A stretch of 64,000 nt of DNA from an uncultured Sterolibacterium sp. (GCA_903930535.1 CAIYYX010000087.1:17877-81876); one strand, 5' to 3'. Counted from the first letter of the stretch, positions 16,564 to 29,368 are shown. Made by a program: numbers and translations. The notes: generated by a model from the sequence alone, not told the origin.

Positions 16564-18015
16564 ATGGAAAAATTAGCGACGGGCAATTCCCTTGACCTGC
16601 GTGTCTGGCTCGACAAGGTCAGGGCGCTGGGTGAACTGACCGACGTACTGGGCGCCGACTGGAATCTGGAACTGGGCGCCATCAGCGAACTCAATGCCAA
16701 GAAGGCTGTGCCACCGGCACTGCTCTTCGACGAGATTACCGGCTATGCGAAAGGCTTCCGGATAGTGACCTGCAGCACCAGCAGCCCTGTCCGCCTATCG
16801 ACCATGTTGAACCTGGAGATAGAGCGGTCCCATCTCAAACTCGTGCAGGCGATTCGCGGCAAGCCCAGGCAGTGGCAGGCAGAGGCGGCAGATTACGATC
16901 CGGTGCCCGCCCAGACTGGTCCGATCTTCGAGAATGTCCAGAGTGGCGATGAGGTCGACGTCTACACCTTCCCGTCACCGCTATGGCACGAGAAGGATGG
17001 CGGCCGCTATATCGGTACCGGCTGCATGGTGGCGACCCGCGACCTGGATTCCGGCTGGGTCAATGTCGGGGCCTACCGCGTCATGATTCATGACAGGAAT
17101 CACGTCGGCCTCAACATGATTGCCTCCAAGCACGGGGCGATCCAGTACGACAAATACATGGCTGCGGGAAAACCCTTCCCGGTGGTCATCGTGCTCGGCT
17201 GCGACCCTCTCGGCTATACCATCTCCGGCCTCGAGGTCCCGTTCGGGATGTGCGAATACAACTATATGGGCGCCATCCTGAAAGAGCCGCTCTCGGTCGT
17301 CCATGGCGAACTCACCGGCCTGCCGTTTCCGAGCGCCGCCGAAATCGTCCTGGAGGGCTGGGCCTACCCGGGAGACCAGCGCAACGAGGGCCCGTTTGGC
17401 GAGTTTCATGGCTATTATTCCGGCCATGCAGAATCGACGCCGGTGGTCACCGTCGAGCGCATCTATTACCGCAATAACCCGATCATCATGGGCAGCGCGG
17501 TATCCAAACCACCGCACGACTACTCTTACTCCAAGGCAGTATTACGCTCGGCGATGCTCTCCGACGCGTTGCAGGCGGCCGGCGTGCCTGACGTGGAAGC
17601 CACCTGGGCGCATGAGATCGGCGGCGCCAGGATGTTCAATGTCGTCGCCATCCGCCAGCGCTATGCCGGGCACGCGCGGCAGGCCGGCCATATCCTCAGC
17701 CAGTGCGGGGTCGGCGTCTACCTGTCAAGATATGCGATTGTGGTCGATGAGGACATCGATCCTTCCAATCTTCATGAAGTAATGTGGGCGGTCGCGACCC
17801 GCACCGACCCGGATCTGGATATCGACATCATCAAGCGGGGCACGGGCTCGAAGGCCGATCCGATGGCTGTTGCCTATCAGCACAAGGGCTTCACGTCGAA
17901 AGCGGTGATCGATGCCTGTCGTCCCTTCGACCATCTCAGCGAATTCCCGCCCGTGGCCGAAGCCAGCAGAGAGTTGCAGGACAAGACCAGGGAGAAATGG
18001 CAGCACATTCTGTGA
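16564..18015 (+). CDS. UbiD-family decarboxylase 1
   Basis: A prenylated-FMN-dependent (de)carboxylase of 483 aa. The conserved catalytic elements can be placed: Asn167 and Arg172 (VNVGAYRVM), His190 (SKHGA), Glu231 (CEYNYMG), and Glu275/Glu280 in NEGPFGEFHGYY. Spacing matches the Arg-Glu-Glu triad known from fungal Fdc1. Substrates in the family include aromatic, cinnamic and polycyclic acids; which applies here is unknown. It is first in a cluster with a GMC oxidoreductase, a TctC-type receptor and UbiD2. The prenyl transferase UbiX that makes the cofactor is not in this window. Confidence 0.9.
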   Translation: MEKLATGNSLDLRVWLDKVRALGELTDVLGADWNLELGAISELNAKKAVPPALLFDEITGYAKGFRIVTCSTSSPVRLSTMLNLEIERSHLKLVQAIRGKPRQWQAEAADYDPVPAQTGPIFENVQSGDEVDVYTFPSPLWHEKDGGRYIGTGCMVATRDLDSGWVNVGAYRVMIHDRNHVGLNMIASKHGAIQYDKYMAAGKPFPVVIVLGCDPLGYTISGLEVPFGMCEYNYMGAILKEPLSVVHGELTGLPFPSAAEIVLEGWAYPGDQRNEGPFGEFHGYYSGHAESTPVVTVERIYYRNNPIIMGSAVSKPPHDYSYSKAVLRSAMLSDALQAAGVPDVEATWAHEIGGARMFNVVAIRQRYAGHARQAGHILSQCGVGVYLSRYAIVVDEDIDPSNLHEVMWAVATRTDPDLDIDIIKRGTGSKADPMAVAYQHKGFTSKAVIDACRPFDHLSEFPPVAEASRELQDKTREKWQHIL

Positions 18016-18073
18016 TGAATTTCGCCGTTTGGCATTCCCGGCATGATTCGCTGCCGACGATGGAGAAGCCGCA

Positions 18074-19699
18074 TTGAAGAATTATGGAACATTCGATTAC
18101 ATCGTCGTGGGCGGCGGCACAGCCGGCTGCGTGCTCGCCAATCGCCTGTCGCAGGATGCGGAGGTGTCCGTCCTGCTGCTTGAAGCAGGCGGCAAGGATG
18201 ACTGGATCTGGTTCCATATTCCGATGGGTTACCTCTACAGCATCGGCAATCCCCGTGCCGACTGGTGCTATAAGACCGAGCCGGAACCGGGCCTCAACGG
18301 CCGCGCCATCCCCTATGCGCGCGGACGCGTGCTGGGCGGCAGTTCGTCGATCAATGCGATGATCTATATGCGCGGCCAGTCCCGCGATTACGACGCATGG
18401 GCGGCGCTTTGCGGCGATCAGTCGTGGTCCTGGAACAATGTGCTGCCGCTGTTCAAGGGTTGCGAAGACTATTGGGGCGGCGCCGACGAGGCGCATGGTG
18501 TCGGCGGCGAATGGCGGGTGGAGCAGCAGCGGGTGCACTGGGACATTCTCGACCGCTTTGCCGAAGCCGCGAGCCAGGCCGGCATATCGCAGACGACCGA
18601 TTTCAACCGGGGCGATAACGAGGGGGTCGGCAACTCCGAGGTCAACCAACGCCGGGGCCTGCGCTGGAGCACCAGCAAGGCATTTTTGCGACCCGCTCTG
18701 GCACGGCCCAATCTGCAGGTGCTGACCGGAACCCTGATCGACCGCTTGGGTCTGGAAGGCAAGCGCGTCACCGGCGTCGAGTTCGAACTGGGCGGTGAAA
18801 GGTTTTTCGCGGCTTGCCGCATCGAGACCGTGCTCTCTGCCGGGGCTGTCGGCAGCCCGACCATACTGCAGCGATCCGGCATCGGCCCGGGTTCTCTGCT
18901 CGCCGCTCACGGTATCCCGGTGGTTCATGACCTGCCCGGCGTAGGCGGCAATTTGCAGGATCATCTGCAAGTCCGGACGATCTTCAAGGTGAGCGGCATC
19001 AAGACGCTCAATCAGATCAACCACAGCTGGCTTGGCCGTGCCGGCATGGCGATCGAGTACGCGCTGTTTCGCAGCGGACCGCTGACCATGGCGCCGTGTC
19101 AGCTGGGAATTTTCGCCCGCTCCGATCCCGAGCAGGCGACGCCCAATCTGGAATATCACATGCAAGCCCTGTCCCTGGACAAGTTCGGTTCGCCGCTGCA
19201 TCGCTTTCCAGCATTTACCGCGAGCGTCTGCAACCTGCGGCCCACCTCGCGAGGCCACGTCGCCATCCGTTCCCGCGAGGCAAAGGAGGCGCCACGGATC
19301 GCGCCTTCATACCTGTCCACCGATGCCGATCGCAAGGTCGCGGCGCAGGCTTTCAGGCTGACGCGCCATATCGCCTCGATGCCGGCGCTCGCACCCTACC
19401 ACCCAGAGGAGTACCTGCCGGGCGAGAAGATTCAGAGCGATGCCGAACTCGTCCGCGCTGCAGGCGACATCGGCATGACTGTGCACCATCCCGTGGGGAC
19501 TTGCCAGATGGGGCGGCCAGACAATGCTGCAGCCGTCGTGGACAGCCGCTTGCGCGTCTTAGGGCTACTTGGACTGCGCGTCGTCGATGCGTCTATCATG
19601 CCAACCATCACCTCGGCCAACACCAATACGCCGACCTTGATGATCGCCGAGAAGGGCGCCAGAATGATCCGCGAGGACAGACTGGCTTGTCGAATCTGA
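18074..19699 (+). CDS. GMC-family FAD oxidoreductase (choline dehydrogenase-like)
   Basis: A 541-aa flavoprotein that oxidises an alcohol. The FAD-binding motif VVGGGTAGCVLANRL is near the N-terminus, followed by the GMC signatures GRVLGGSSSINAMIYMRG and GSPTILQRSGIG. The catalytic His region is HHPVGTCQMG, ending with DASIMPTITSANTNTPTLMI. The only suitable start is TTG at 18074, with GGAGA about eight bases upstream; the ATG ten bases later is out of frame. It sits 58 bp after UbiD1. Together they suggest oxidation of an alcohol group and decarboxylation on the same pathway, but the substrate is unknown. Confidence 0.9.
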   Translation: MKNYGTFDYIVVGGGTAGCVLANRLSQDAEVSVLLLEAGGKDDWIWFHIPMGYLYSIGNPRADWCYKTEPEPGLNGRAIPYARGRVLGGSSSINAMIYMRGQSRDYDAWAALCGDQSWSWNNVLPLFKGCEDYWGGADEAHGVGGEWRVEQQRVHWDILDRFAEAASQAGISQTTDFNRGDNEGVGNSEVNQRRGLRWSTSKAFLRPALARPNLQVLTGTLIDRLGLEGKRVTGVEFELGGERFFAACRIETVLSAGAVGSPTILQRSGIGPGSLLAAHGIPVVHDLPGVGGNLQDHLQVRTIFKVSGIKTLNQINHSWLGRAGMAIEYALFRSGPLTMAPCQLGIFARSDPEQATPNLEYHMQALSLDKFGSPLHRFPAFTASVCNLRPTSRGHVAIRSREAKEAPRIAPSYLSTDADRKVAAQAFRLTRHIASMPALAPYHPEEYLPGEKIQSDAELVRAAGDIGMTVHHPVGTCQMGRPDNAAAVVDSRLRVLGLLGLRVVDASIMPTITSANTNTPTLMIAEKGARMIREDRLACRI

Positions 19700-19734
19700 A
19701 GCATTGGCAAATTTCTGAAAGCAAAGGGAAGAAC

Positions 19735-20700
19735 ATGAAGCTAAGATCCATAGCCGTTACTGCGGGCCTCGTCGTCTTTGGCTTCGGCTTGGCCGCTCAC
19801 GCCGCCTGGCCCGAGCGGCCCATCAAAATCGTCGCTCCCTATGTCGCGGGCGGCCTGACCGACACCACTGCGCGCATCACTGCGCAGTGGTTGAGCACGA
19901 CGCTCAAGCTCAATGCCATAGTGGAAAACAGGACGGGGGCAAACGGCGCGATCGCAGCCGATTTTGTCGCCCGCGCGCCTGCCGACGGCTATACTTTTTT
20001 CATGTCATCTTCGCCGCCGTTGATGATCGTCCCGCACATGCAAAAGGTGGACTACGATCCGTTCAAGAACTTTGTGCCGGTCTCCATCATCAACTCGGGT
20101 TATTTTGCCATCGCGGTGAATCCGACCTTCCCCTCCAAGACCTTGCCCGAACTGCTCGCTTACGCCAAGCAGGAGACGAACAAGCTCGCCTTCGCCACGG
20201 GCGGCAAAGGCGACACCGGTCACCTCGCCATGTCGCTGTTGCTCAAGCGCGCCGGGGTCGTGATGACCCATGTCCCCTACAAGGGCAGCAGCGCAGCCGC
20301 AGCCGATGTGATGGCAGGGCATGTGCCTGTATACGTCGGCACGCTGTCTGACGCACTCGAATATCACAAAAGCGGCAAGCTCAAGATCGTCGGCATATCC
20401 AGTCTCAAGCGCTTAAGCGATCTGCCGGAGTTGGCGACCATCGCCGAGCAGGGATTTCCGGGCTACACCATCACTGCCTGGAACGGACTGCTCGCCCCCG
20501 TGGGAACACCCAAGGCCGTCATCGCGACGCTGGCCGAGGCGCTCAAGACGGCTTGCCGTGACCCGGGGTTTCTTGCCAGGTTCCAGGCTCACAGCGTCGA
20601 AACCTTGTGCACCAGTCCCGAGGCCTTCTCCGAACGCATGAAGACCGACTGGGTCATGTGGGGGGATGCGGTCAAGGCTTCGGGTGTCGAACTGCAATGA
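19735..20700 (+). CDS. Tripartite tricarboxylate transporter (TctC/Bug) substrate-binding protein 1
   Basis: A 321-aa periplasmic receptor with a Sec signal peptide (cleavage after AAHA, before AWPERPI). Family features are WPERPIKIVAPYVAGG, GANGAIAADFVARAPADGYTF and the later HVPYKGSSAAAADVMAGHVPV. The ATG at 19735 has AGGGAAG about six bases upstream. Bug proteins bind small carboxylates or other anions and normally pass them to a TctAB membrane pair; none is present here, so it is an orphan receptor. Located 35 bp after the GMC gene and 39 bp before UbiD2. Confidence 0.92.
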   Translation: MKLRSIAVTAGLVVFGFGLAAHAAWPERPIKIVAPYVAGGLTDTTARITAQWLSTTLKLNAIVENRTGANGAIAADFVARAPADGYTFFMSSSPPLMIVPHMQKVDYDPFKNFVPVSIINSGYFAIAVNPTFPSKTLPELLAYAKQETNKLAFATGGKGDTGHLAMSLLLKRAGVVMTHVPYKGSSAAAADVMAGHVPVYVGTLSDALEYHKSGKLKIVGISSLKRLSDLPELATIAEQGFPGYTITAWNGLLAPVGTPKAVIATLAEALKTACRDPGFLARFQAHSVETLCTSPEAFSERMKTDWVMWGDAVKASGVELQ

Positions 20701-20739
20701 GCGCTATCGCGAGACTCAGCACGATGGCGGCGCAAGAAC

Positions 20740-22173
20740 ATGAGCGGCACTGACTACGAGGACCTGCGCGGCTTCATCGCGCGGGTCGAGGAACTCGGGT
20801 CGCTGCGGCGCCTCACGGGTGCCGACGCCGCCTGCGAGATCGGCGGCATCACGGAGGTGGCCGCCGGCCTGGGTGAATGCCCAGCCCTGCTGTTTGACGA
20901 CATCAAGGGCTATCCCCGCGGATTCCGGGTGTTCACCAATGCCACGGTTAGCCCGCAGCGCGCCGCCCTGGCGCTGGGCTTGGACCCGGCGCTCTCGCCC
21001 ATCGCCGCGCTCAAGGCCTGGAAGAGCCTCCGCACCGGGCTCAAGATGCAGCCGCCGCTTGCCGTGAAGCACGCGTCCTTCTTCGAGAACACGCGAACGG
21101 GCGCAGAGGTCGATGTCGGCATTTTCCCGTCGCCGCTCTGGCACAAGCAGGATGGCGGACCCTACATCGGTTCGGGCAGCCTCGTCGTCATGCGCGATCC
21201 CGACACGGGCTGGATCAACGCATCCATCTACCGCGTGCAGGTGCACGGGCACGACCGGGTTACGATTCAGTTCGATCATCCCGGGCGGCACGGCGCCATC
21301 ATCGCGCGCAAATATTGGGAGCAGGGCAAGCCTTGCCCGGTCGCGATCGTGAACGGTCCCGACCCCTCGCTGTTCATCGCGGGCTTCGAGTATCTGCCCG
21401 AAGGGACGTCCGAATATGCGTTTGCCGGCGCCATCAGGGGGCGGCCCGTGGAAGTCGTTGCCGGACCGCACTCCGGCCTGCCGCTGCCGGCCGGCGCCGA
21501 GATCATTCTCGAGGGGATGCTCTTGCCGCCTGGCGAGATCACCCTGCCCGAAGGACCTTTCGGGGAGTTCACCGGCTACTACGCCGCTGATAAGCGACCG
21601 GCGCCGGTGATGCGAGTCGAAGCCATGCATTGGCGCAATGATCCGATATTGCTGGGTTCCCCTCCCATGAAACCGCCGCGCTTTCATTTTGGCCTGCCGT
21701 TTCGTGCCGCCGGCATCTGGGCCGATCTTGAAGCCAGCGGTGTCACCGACGTTGTGGGCGCCTGGCAGCATGTCGCCCAGTTGATGACCGTCATCGCAAT
21801 CCAGCAACGCTATGCCGGCCATGCCAAGCGGGCCGGCCTGATTGCCGCGGCACAGAGTTATATGGGGAGACTCGTGGTAATCGTCGACGCGGACGTGGAC
21901 CCTTCCAATCTCGCCGACGTGATGTGGGCCATCACCACGCGCTGCGAGCCCTCCGAGTCCGTGGACATCGTGCGCAACACCTGGAGTTCGGCGCTCGATC
22001 CGCGCATCACCATGGAGGACCGCAACCGCGGGCAGACAGCCAATTCCAAGATGATCATCGACGCCTGCATGCCCTTCAGTTGGCGCGATGAATTCCCCAA
22101 GACTTCCGCGCTGACCCAGGACGAGGCGCATTCCATAGAAGAGAAGTGGCGCTTCGCCCTGCGCCAGCGATAG
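20740..22173 (+). CDS. UbiD-family decarboxylase 2
   Basis: A 477-aa prenyl-FMN decarboxylase related to UbiD1. The matching residues are Asn160 and Arg165 (INASIYRV), His184 (GRHGA), Glu225 (TSEYAFAG) and Glu271/Glu276 in PEGPFGEFTGYY, so all catalytic acids are retained. It belongs to the same subtype as UbiD1 (EGPFGEF, and a QQRYAGHAKRAG region shared with RQRYAGHARQAG). The Shine-Dalgarno sequence is weak. It follows the TctC receptor closely. Having two of the same subtype in one cluster suggests two substrates or a heteromeric enzyme. Confidence 0.9.
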   Translation: MSGTDYEDLRGFIARVEELGSLRRLTGADAACEIGGITEVAAGLGECPALLFDDIKGYPRGFRVFTNATVSPQRAALALGLDPALSPIAALKAWKSLRTGLKMQPPLAVKHASFFENTRTGAEVDVGIFPSPLWHKQDGGPYIGSGSLVVMRDPDTGWINASIYRVQVHGHDRVTIQFDHPGRHGAIIARKYWEQGKPCPVAIVNGPDPSLFIAGFEYLPEGTSEYAFAGAIRGRPVEVVAGPHSGLPLPAGAEIILEGMLLPPGEITLPEGPFGEFTGYYAADKRPAPVMRVEAMHWRNDPILLGSPPMKPPRFHFGLPFRAAGIWADLEASGVTDVVGAWQHVAQLMTVIAIQQRYAGHAKRAGLIAAAQSYMGRLVVIVDADVDPSNLADVMWAITTRCEPSESVDIVRNTWSSALDPRITMEDRNRGQTANSKMIIDACMPFSWRDEFPKTSALTQDEAHSIEEKWRFALRQR

Positions 22174-22197
22174 CGACCGGATTCCATCCCGGCCGTG

Positions 22198-22362
22198 CGC
22201 TTGGGTTCGCGAAAGTCTGCCAACGCGGATCACACAAACAATTCCGCAAGCCGTTGCACAACGGTTCCGTCTCATCAAGGTCGAGACATCTCCCCAATGC
22301 TGCTGCGTCAGATTGCCAAAGATATCAGGCTCGCGCTGGATGAGTTGCTCAAGCACAGATAA
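22198..22362 (+). pseudogene. hicA: hicA toxin remnant, N-terminally truncated and frameshifted
   Basis: Two adjacent frames together give a HicA-like C-terminus. One frame (22200-22260) reads LGFAKVCQRGSHKQFRKPL, matching the GSH..F core with the catalytic His. A shift near 22255-22262 is needed to continue in the next frame as TTVPSHQGRDISPMLLRQIA, ending LDELLKHR and TAA at 22360. The N-terminal start is missing and no HicB antitoxin is recognisable. The rest of this 444-bp gap (22174-22617) holds no convincing gene, apart from a promoter at its right end. Confidence 0.6.
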
Positions 22363-22550
22363 CCCAACCCTGCGGCCCGAAGCTCCACAAGGTCCAATGG
22401 TGGTTCGCTTTTCCGAGCGCAACACTTGCGGAGTTCCCGATCATTGGGTGTACCCTCTAAAAGAAAGTTGAAAGCTACATCCCGAACCGGCGTCGGTGAT
22501 GCGTGACCTATCAGAGCCACTCGGGCCGCTTGCTGGCGCAAGAGTATTGA

Positions 22551-22578
22551 TTGACTTTCCATACACCATTGTCATAAT
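22551..22578 (+). promoter_or_regulatory. Probable promoter of the C1 peptidase gene
   Basis: TTGACT (22551-22556), a 16-base spacer and CATAAT (22573-22578) give a near-consensus sigma-70 promoter 40 bp before the peptidase start codon. The sequence around it is AT-richer than its surroundings. Confidence 0.5.
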
Positions 22579-22617
22579 CACGTCTGCTTTTCCTTAGGCC
22601 TTAAAGGGAGAACACTC

Positions 22618-23430
22618 ATGGCTACGACGCGACACGCCAGGCCCGAAGCAAATCGCATCTGCAATCTCCTGCCCTCGCGCAATACCGAGAAGGATTGGCG
22701 CATCGATCATGCCCTGGCAGCCAGTGCCATCGCCGCTCCTGCCAAGACTCTGCCGAAGAGCGTGGACCTGCGCCGGGGCTGGTGGGACATCGGTGATCAA
22801 GGCGGGACGGGCTCATGCGTCGGTTGGGGTTCCACCGACGCGGTGGCCCGCTATCATTTCGTCAAGGCCGGCAGGCTGGCCCAGGCCGATCATCTCTCGG
22901 TTCGCTTCACCTGGCTGGGCTCCAAGGAGACCGACACCCTCACGGCACGGCCAGAGACCTTCATCGAACAGGCTGGCACCACCCTGAAGGCCGCCGTCGA
23001 TATCCTGAGAAACTACGGCACGGTTCCCGCCGCCTTGCTGCCTTTCCGGGTCGACAATTTCCTCTATCTGGAAGACGAAGACAGTTTCTATGCCACCGCG
23101 GCGACGCGACGCATCGCTTCCTATTTCAACCTCGGCAAGAAGCCCAACGACTGGCGCACCTGGCTCGCCGCCCATGGCCCGATACTGGCCGCCCTGAGCG
23201 TGGACGCCGCCTGGGACAAGGCGACTGCAAACAAGGGCGAACTGGATACATTCCAGCCCAAGACCGTCCGTGGCGGCCACGCTATCGCCATCGTCGGCTA
23301 CACCGCGGACAAGCGCTTCATCGTCCGCAACAGTTGGGGCACGGCCTGGGGCGACAATGGCTTCGCCTACGCCAGCGAGGCCTACATCAAAGCGGCTTTC
23401 TTCGACGAGAGCTACGGCGTGACGCTGTGA
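22618..23430 (+). CDS. Papain-like (C1 family) cysteine peptidase, cytoplasmic type
   Basis: A 270-aa protein with a complete papain catalytic set: oxyanion Gln61 and Cys67 (DQGGTGSCVGW), His221 (RGGHAIAIVGY) and Asn238 (VRNSWGTAWGDNG). The papain disulfide Cys that normally precedes the active site (CGSC) is Thr here. There is no signal peptide and no long propeptide, which points to an intracellular enzyme. It stands alone, with its own promoter. C1 peptidases are uncommon in betaproteobacteria. Substrate and role are unknown; a transglutaminase-like or transpeptidase use of the fold cannot be excluded. Confidence 0.85.
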   Translation: MATTRHARPEANRICNLLPSRNTEKDWRIDHALAASAIAAPAKTLPKSVDLRRGWWDIGDQGGTGSCVGWGSTDAVARYHFVKAGRLAQADHLSVRFTWLGSKETDTLTARPETFIEQAGTTLKAAVDILRNYGTVPAALLPFRVDNFLYLEDEDSFYATAATRRIASYFNLGKKPNDWRTWLAAHGPILAALSVDAAWDKATANKGELDTFQPKTVRGGHAIAIVGYTADKRFIVRNSWGTAWGDNGFAYASEAYIKAAFFDESYGVTL

Positions 23431-23542
23431 ACCTGGCGCCTCTCCTGGATGCGCGCATGTCCTTGAATAGTGATAGAATTGCCGGTTTTTCCGGCTTGGT
23501 GAAAATCACGCGGCCGGGGCAATCCACCAGGCAGAAAACCAG

Positions 23543-25146
<1,604 letters not shown>

Positions 25147-25150
<4 letters not shown>

Positions 25151-25739
25151 CCGGGACAAACTCATTCACCAGCCGGATTGCCCGCGGGCTCCTTGCCGTT
25201 TTCGGCTGGAAGCTTGTGGTCGAGCCACCAACCCGGCCAAAGGCGGTCATCATCTTCTATCCGCATACCTCGAACTGGGATTTCTTCATCGGTATCGTGG
25301 CCAGGAGCGGGGTAGCGTTGACCATTCACTGGGCCGGCAAGGACAGTCTGTTTTCCTGGCCCCTGGGCACATTGTCGAAAAGTCTGGGCGGCATCCCGCT
25401 CAAGCGCGGCCAGCGCGCCAATCAGGTGGCTCAACTGGCGGCGGAGTTCGGCAGACGCGACAGCTTCTATCTCGCCATCGCCCCGGAAGGAACACGGCGC
25501 AGGACTGACGCCTGGAAGAGCGGCTTCTATCGCCTGGCACTGGCGGCCAAGGTGCCACTCGGCCTGGCCTTCATCGACTACCCCAGGCGCGAGATCGGCA
25601 TCATGGGCTACCTGACACTTTGCGGCGATGAAGCGGTCGACCTCGCGAACATCCGTGCAGCCTACGTCGGCCGCATCGGCAAACATCCGGACCAGCAAGG
25701 ACCGATCGTCCTTGCCGCCACAGACAATAGGAACAAGAC

Positions 25740-25743
<4 letters not shown>
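25147..25743 (+). CDS. Lysophospholipid acyltransferase-family protein
   Basis: A 198-aa protein of the PlsC/LPLAT superfamily, with the catalytic HTSNWD (HxxxxD) near residue 40 and the phosphate-binding APEGTRRR near residue 118. The enzyme would transfer an acyl chain to a lysophospholipid or similar acceptor at the membrane. It is shorter than typical PlsC. It starts with GTG overlapping the previous stop (GTGA), and its own TGA overlaps the next ATG (ATGA), so all three genes are coupled. Acceptor specificity is unknown. Confidence 0.85.
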
Positions 25744-27674
<1,931 letters not shown>

Positions 27675-27712
27675 GCAGGTAGAATCGCAACTTTCCACAA
27701 AGGGAGTCCCAA

Positions 27713-28321
27713 GTGCAGATCGTTTGTCTCGACCTCGAAGGCGTGCTCGTTCCGGAGATCTGGATCGAGTTTTCCGAGCGCACCGGCATTCCAGAATTGC
27801 GCCGCACCACGCGCGACGAGCCGAACTACGACAAGCTGATGAAGGGCCGGTTGGCGCTCCTGGCCCAGCACAAGCTGGGGCTGCCTGACATCCAGAAGGT
27901 GATCGCAGAGATGGGGCCGATGCCCGGCGCAAAGGGCTTCCTCGACGGCTTGCGCGAGCGCTTCCAGGTCATCATTCTCTCGGACACTTTCTACGAGTTC
28001 GCCATGCCGCTGATGCGCCAGTTGGGAATGCCGACCCTGTTCTGCCACAAGCTCGAGGCCAATGCCGCAGGCGTGGTGGTCAATTACCACCTGCGCATGC
28101 CGGAGCAGAAGCGGGAAGCGGTGAAGGCCCTGAAGCATCTCAACTTCAAGGTCATGGCCGCCGGCGACTCTTACAACGACACGGCAATGCTGGCCGAGGC
28201 CCATGCCGGCATCCTGTTCCGTCCGCCAGCCAACGTCATCCAAGAGTTCCCGCAGTATCCGGTGGTGCAGAACTACGCCGAGCTTGATGCGGAGATAGAG
28301 GCGGCCAGCAAGAAGATCTAG
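27713..28321 (+). CDS. thrH: Phosphoserine phosphatase / homoserine phosphotransferase ThrH
   Basis: HAD-superfamily enzyme (202 aa). ThrH dephosphorylates phosphoserine and can move its phosphate to homoserine, feeding threonine synthesis. The variant motif I DLEGVLVPE (with Glu where most HAD enzymes have Asp) is diagnostic of ThrH. Motif II is ILSDTFYEF and motif IV is AAGDSYNDTAML. Starts with GTG, with AGGGAG eight bases upstream. The stop TAG overlaps the purU GTG start by one base. Confidence 0.94.
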   Translation: MQIVCLDLEGVLVPEIWIEFSERTGIPELRRTTRDEPNYDKLMKGRLALLAQHKLGLPDIQKVIAEMGPMPGAKGFLDGLRERFQVIILSDTFYEFAMPLMRQLGMPTLFCHKLEANAAGVVVNYHLRMPEQKREAVKALKHLNFKVMAAGDSYNDTAMLAEAHAGILFRPPANVIQEFPQYPVVQNYAELDAEIEAASKKI

Positions 28322-29199
28322 TGCACAACGAGCGCTTCTACACCCTCTCCGCCTCCTGCCCCGACCGCGTTGGCATCATCAGTCGGGTCTCGGGCTTCAT
28401 CGCCGATCACCAGGGCTGGATTCTGGAGTCGAGCTACCATGCCGATCCCGGAGTGTCAGGTGAGGGAGAGGGCAGCCGCTACTTCATGCGCATCGAGGTC
28501 AAGGCCGACTCCCTGCCCTTTCCCCTGGCCGAGTTCGGAAAAAGATTCACCCCCATCGCGGAAGAACTGCAGATGGACTGGAGGCTCTCCGACTCCGCGC
28601 TGAAAAAGCGCGTCGTGGTGATGGTCAGCCAGCAGGAGCATTGCCTCTATGACTTGCTGGCGCGCTGGCAGTCCAAGGAACTCGATATCGAGATACCCTG
28701 CGTCATCTCCAACCACGAGACACTCAGAGGTTTCGTCGAGTGGCACGGCATAGCCTTCCGCCATGTGCCCGTTTCCAGCGACAACAAATCCTCCGCCCAT
28801 GCCGAGATCAGACGCATCTTCGAGGAGGTGCAGGGCGACACCATGGTGCTGGCGCGCTACATGCAGATCATCCCGCCCGAACTGTGCGCCGCCTATCCCG
28901 GACAGATCATCAACATCCACCATTCCTTCCTGCCCAGCTTTGTCGGCGCCAAGCCCTACCACCAAGCCTACCAGCGCGGCGTCAAGCTGATCGGTGCGAC
29001 CTGCCATTACGTCACCGCCGAACTCGACCAGGGGCCCATCATCGAACAGGACGTGATCCGCATCGACCATTCGGATTCGGTCCTTGACATGGTGCGCTAT
29101 GGCAAGGACATCGAAAAGGCCGTGCTCGCCCGCGGCCTCCGATACCACATCGAGGACCGCGTCCTGACCCACGGCAACAAGACGGTGGTCTTCAGATAA
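28321..29199 (+). CDS. purU: Formyltetrahydrofolate deformylase
   Basis: Hydrolyses 10-formyl-THF to formate and THF, balancing the one-carbon pool. The 292-aa protein has an N-terminal ACT domain (SCPDRVGIISRVSGFIADH) and a C-terminal formyltransferase-like domain with INIHHSFLPSFVGAKPYHQA and the catalytic Asp region ELDQGPIIEQDV. It begins with GTG overlapping the thrH stop and ends at a strong terminator, so thrH-purU form an operon. Confidence 0.95.
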   Translation: MHNERFYTLSASCPDRVGIISRVSGFIADHQGWILESSYHADPGVSGEGEGSRYFMRIEVKADSLPFPLAEFGKRFTPIAEELQMDWRLSDSALKKRVVVMVSQQEHCLYDLLARWQSKELDIEIPCVISNHETLRGFVEWHGIAFRHVPVSSDNKSSAHAEIRRIFEEVQGDTMVLARYMQIIPPELCAAYPGQIINIHHSFLPSFVGAKPYHQAYQRGVKLIGATCHYVTAELDQGPIIEQDVIRIDHSDSVLDMVRYGKDIEKAVLARGLRYHIEDRVLTHGNKTVVFR

Positions 29200-29200
29200 A

Positions 29201-29225
29201 ACGGGCGCCAGGGCGCCCGTTTTTC
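29201..29225 (+). terminator. Rho-independent terminator after purU
   Basis: The hairpin ACGGGCGC-CAGG-GCGCCCGT is followed by TTTTTC. It starts two bases after the purU stop codon. Confidence 0.9.
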
Positions 29226-29283
29226 AATCATCCAGTCTCCAGGAGTGAAACCGCCGGTGGCAGCGTACCCCAGCCGGCTCACA

Positions 29284-29310
29284 TTGCAATGCGCTCCTGT
29301 AGAATATAAT
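29284..29310 (+). promoter_or_regulatory. Possible promoter of the SEC-C/TPR gene
   Basis: TTGCAA (29284-29289) precedes a perfect TATAAT (29305-29310) with a short 15-base spacer. An overlapping TAGAAT at 29300 is an alternative -10 box. It lies 58 bp before the gene. Confidence 0.4.
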
Positions 29311-29368
29311 TTTCAAGCGAAAATGTGCGGGTCTGGCATCTTGTTACGGCTCAGCGCGTCACCCTGAT

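Noticed and set aside
22363..22460. Possible hicB antitoxin after the hicA remnant
   Set aside because: No frame gives the HicB N-terminal fold or a ribbon-helix-helix region.
22308..22562. 84-codon open frame on the minus strand in the gap before the C1 peptidase
   Set aside because: No ribosome-binding site, no recognisable domain, and it overlaps the hicA remnant and the probable promoter of the peptidase. It looks like chance openness.
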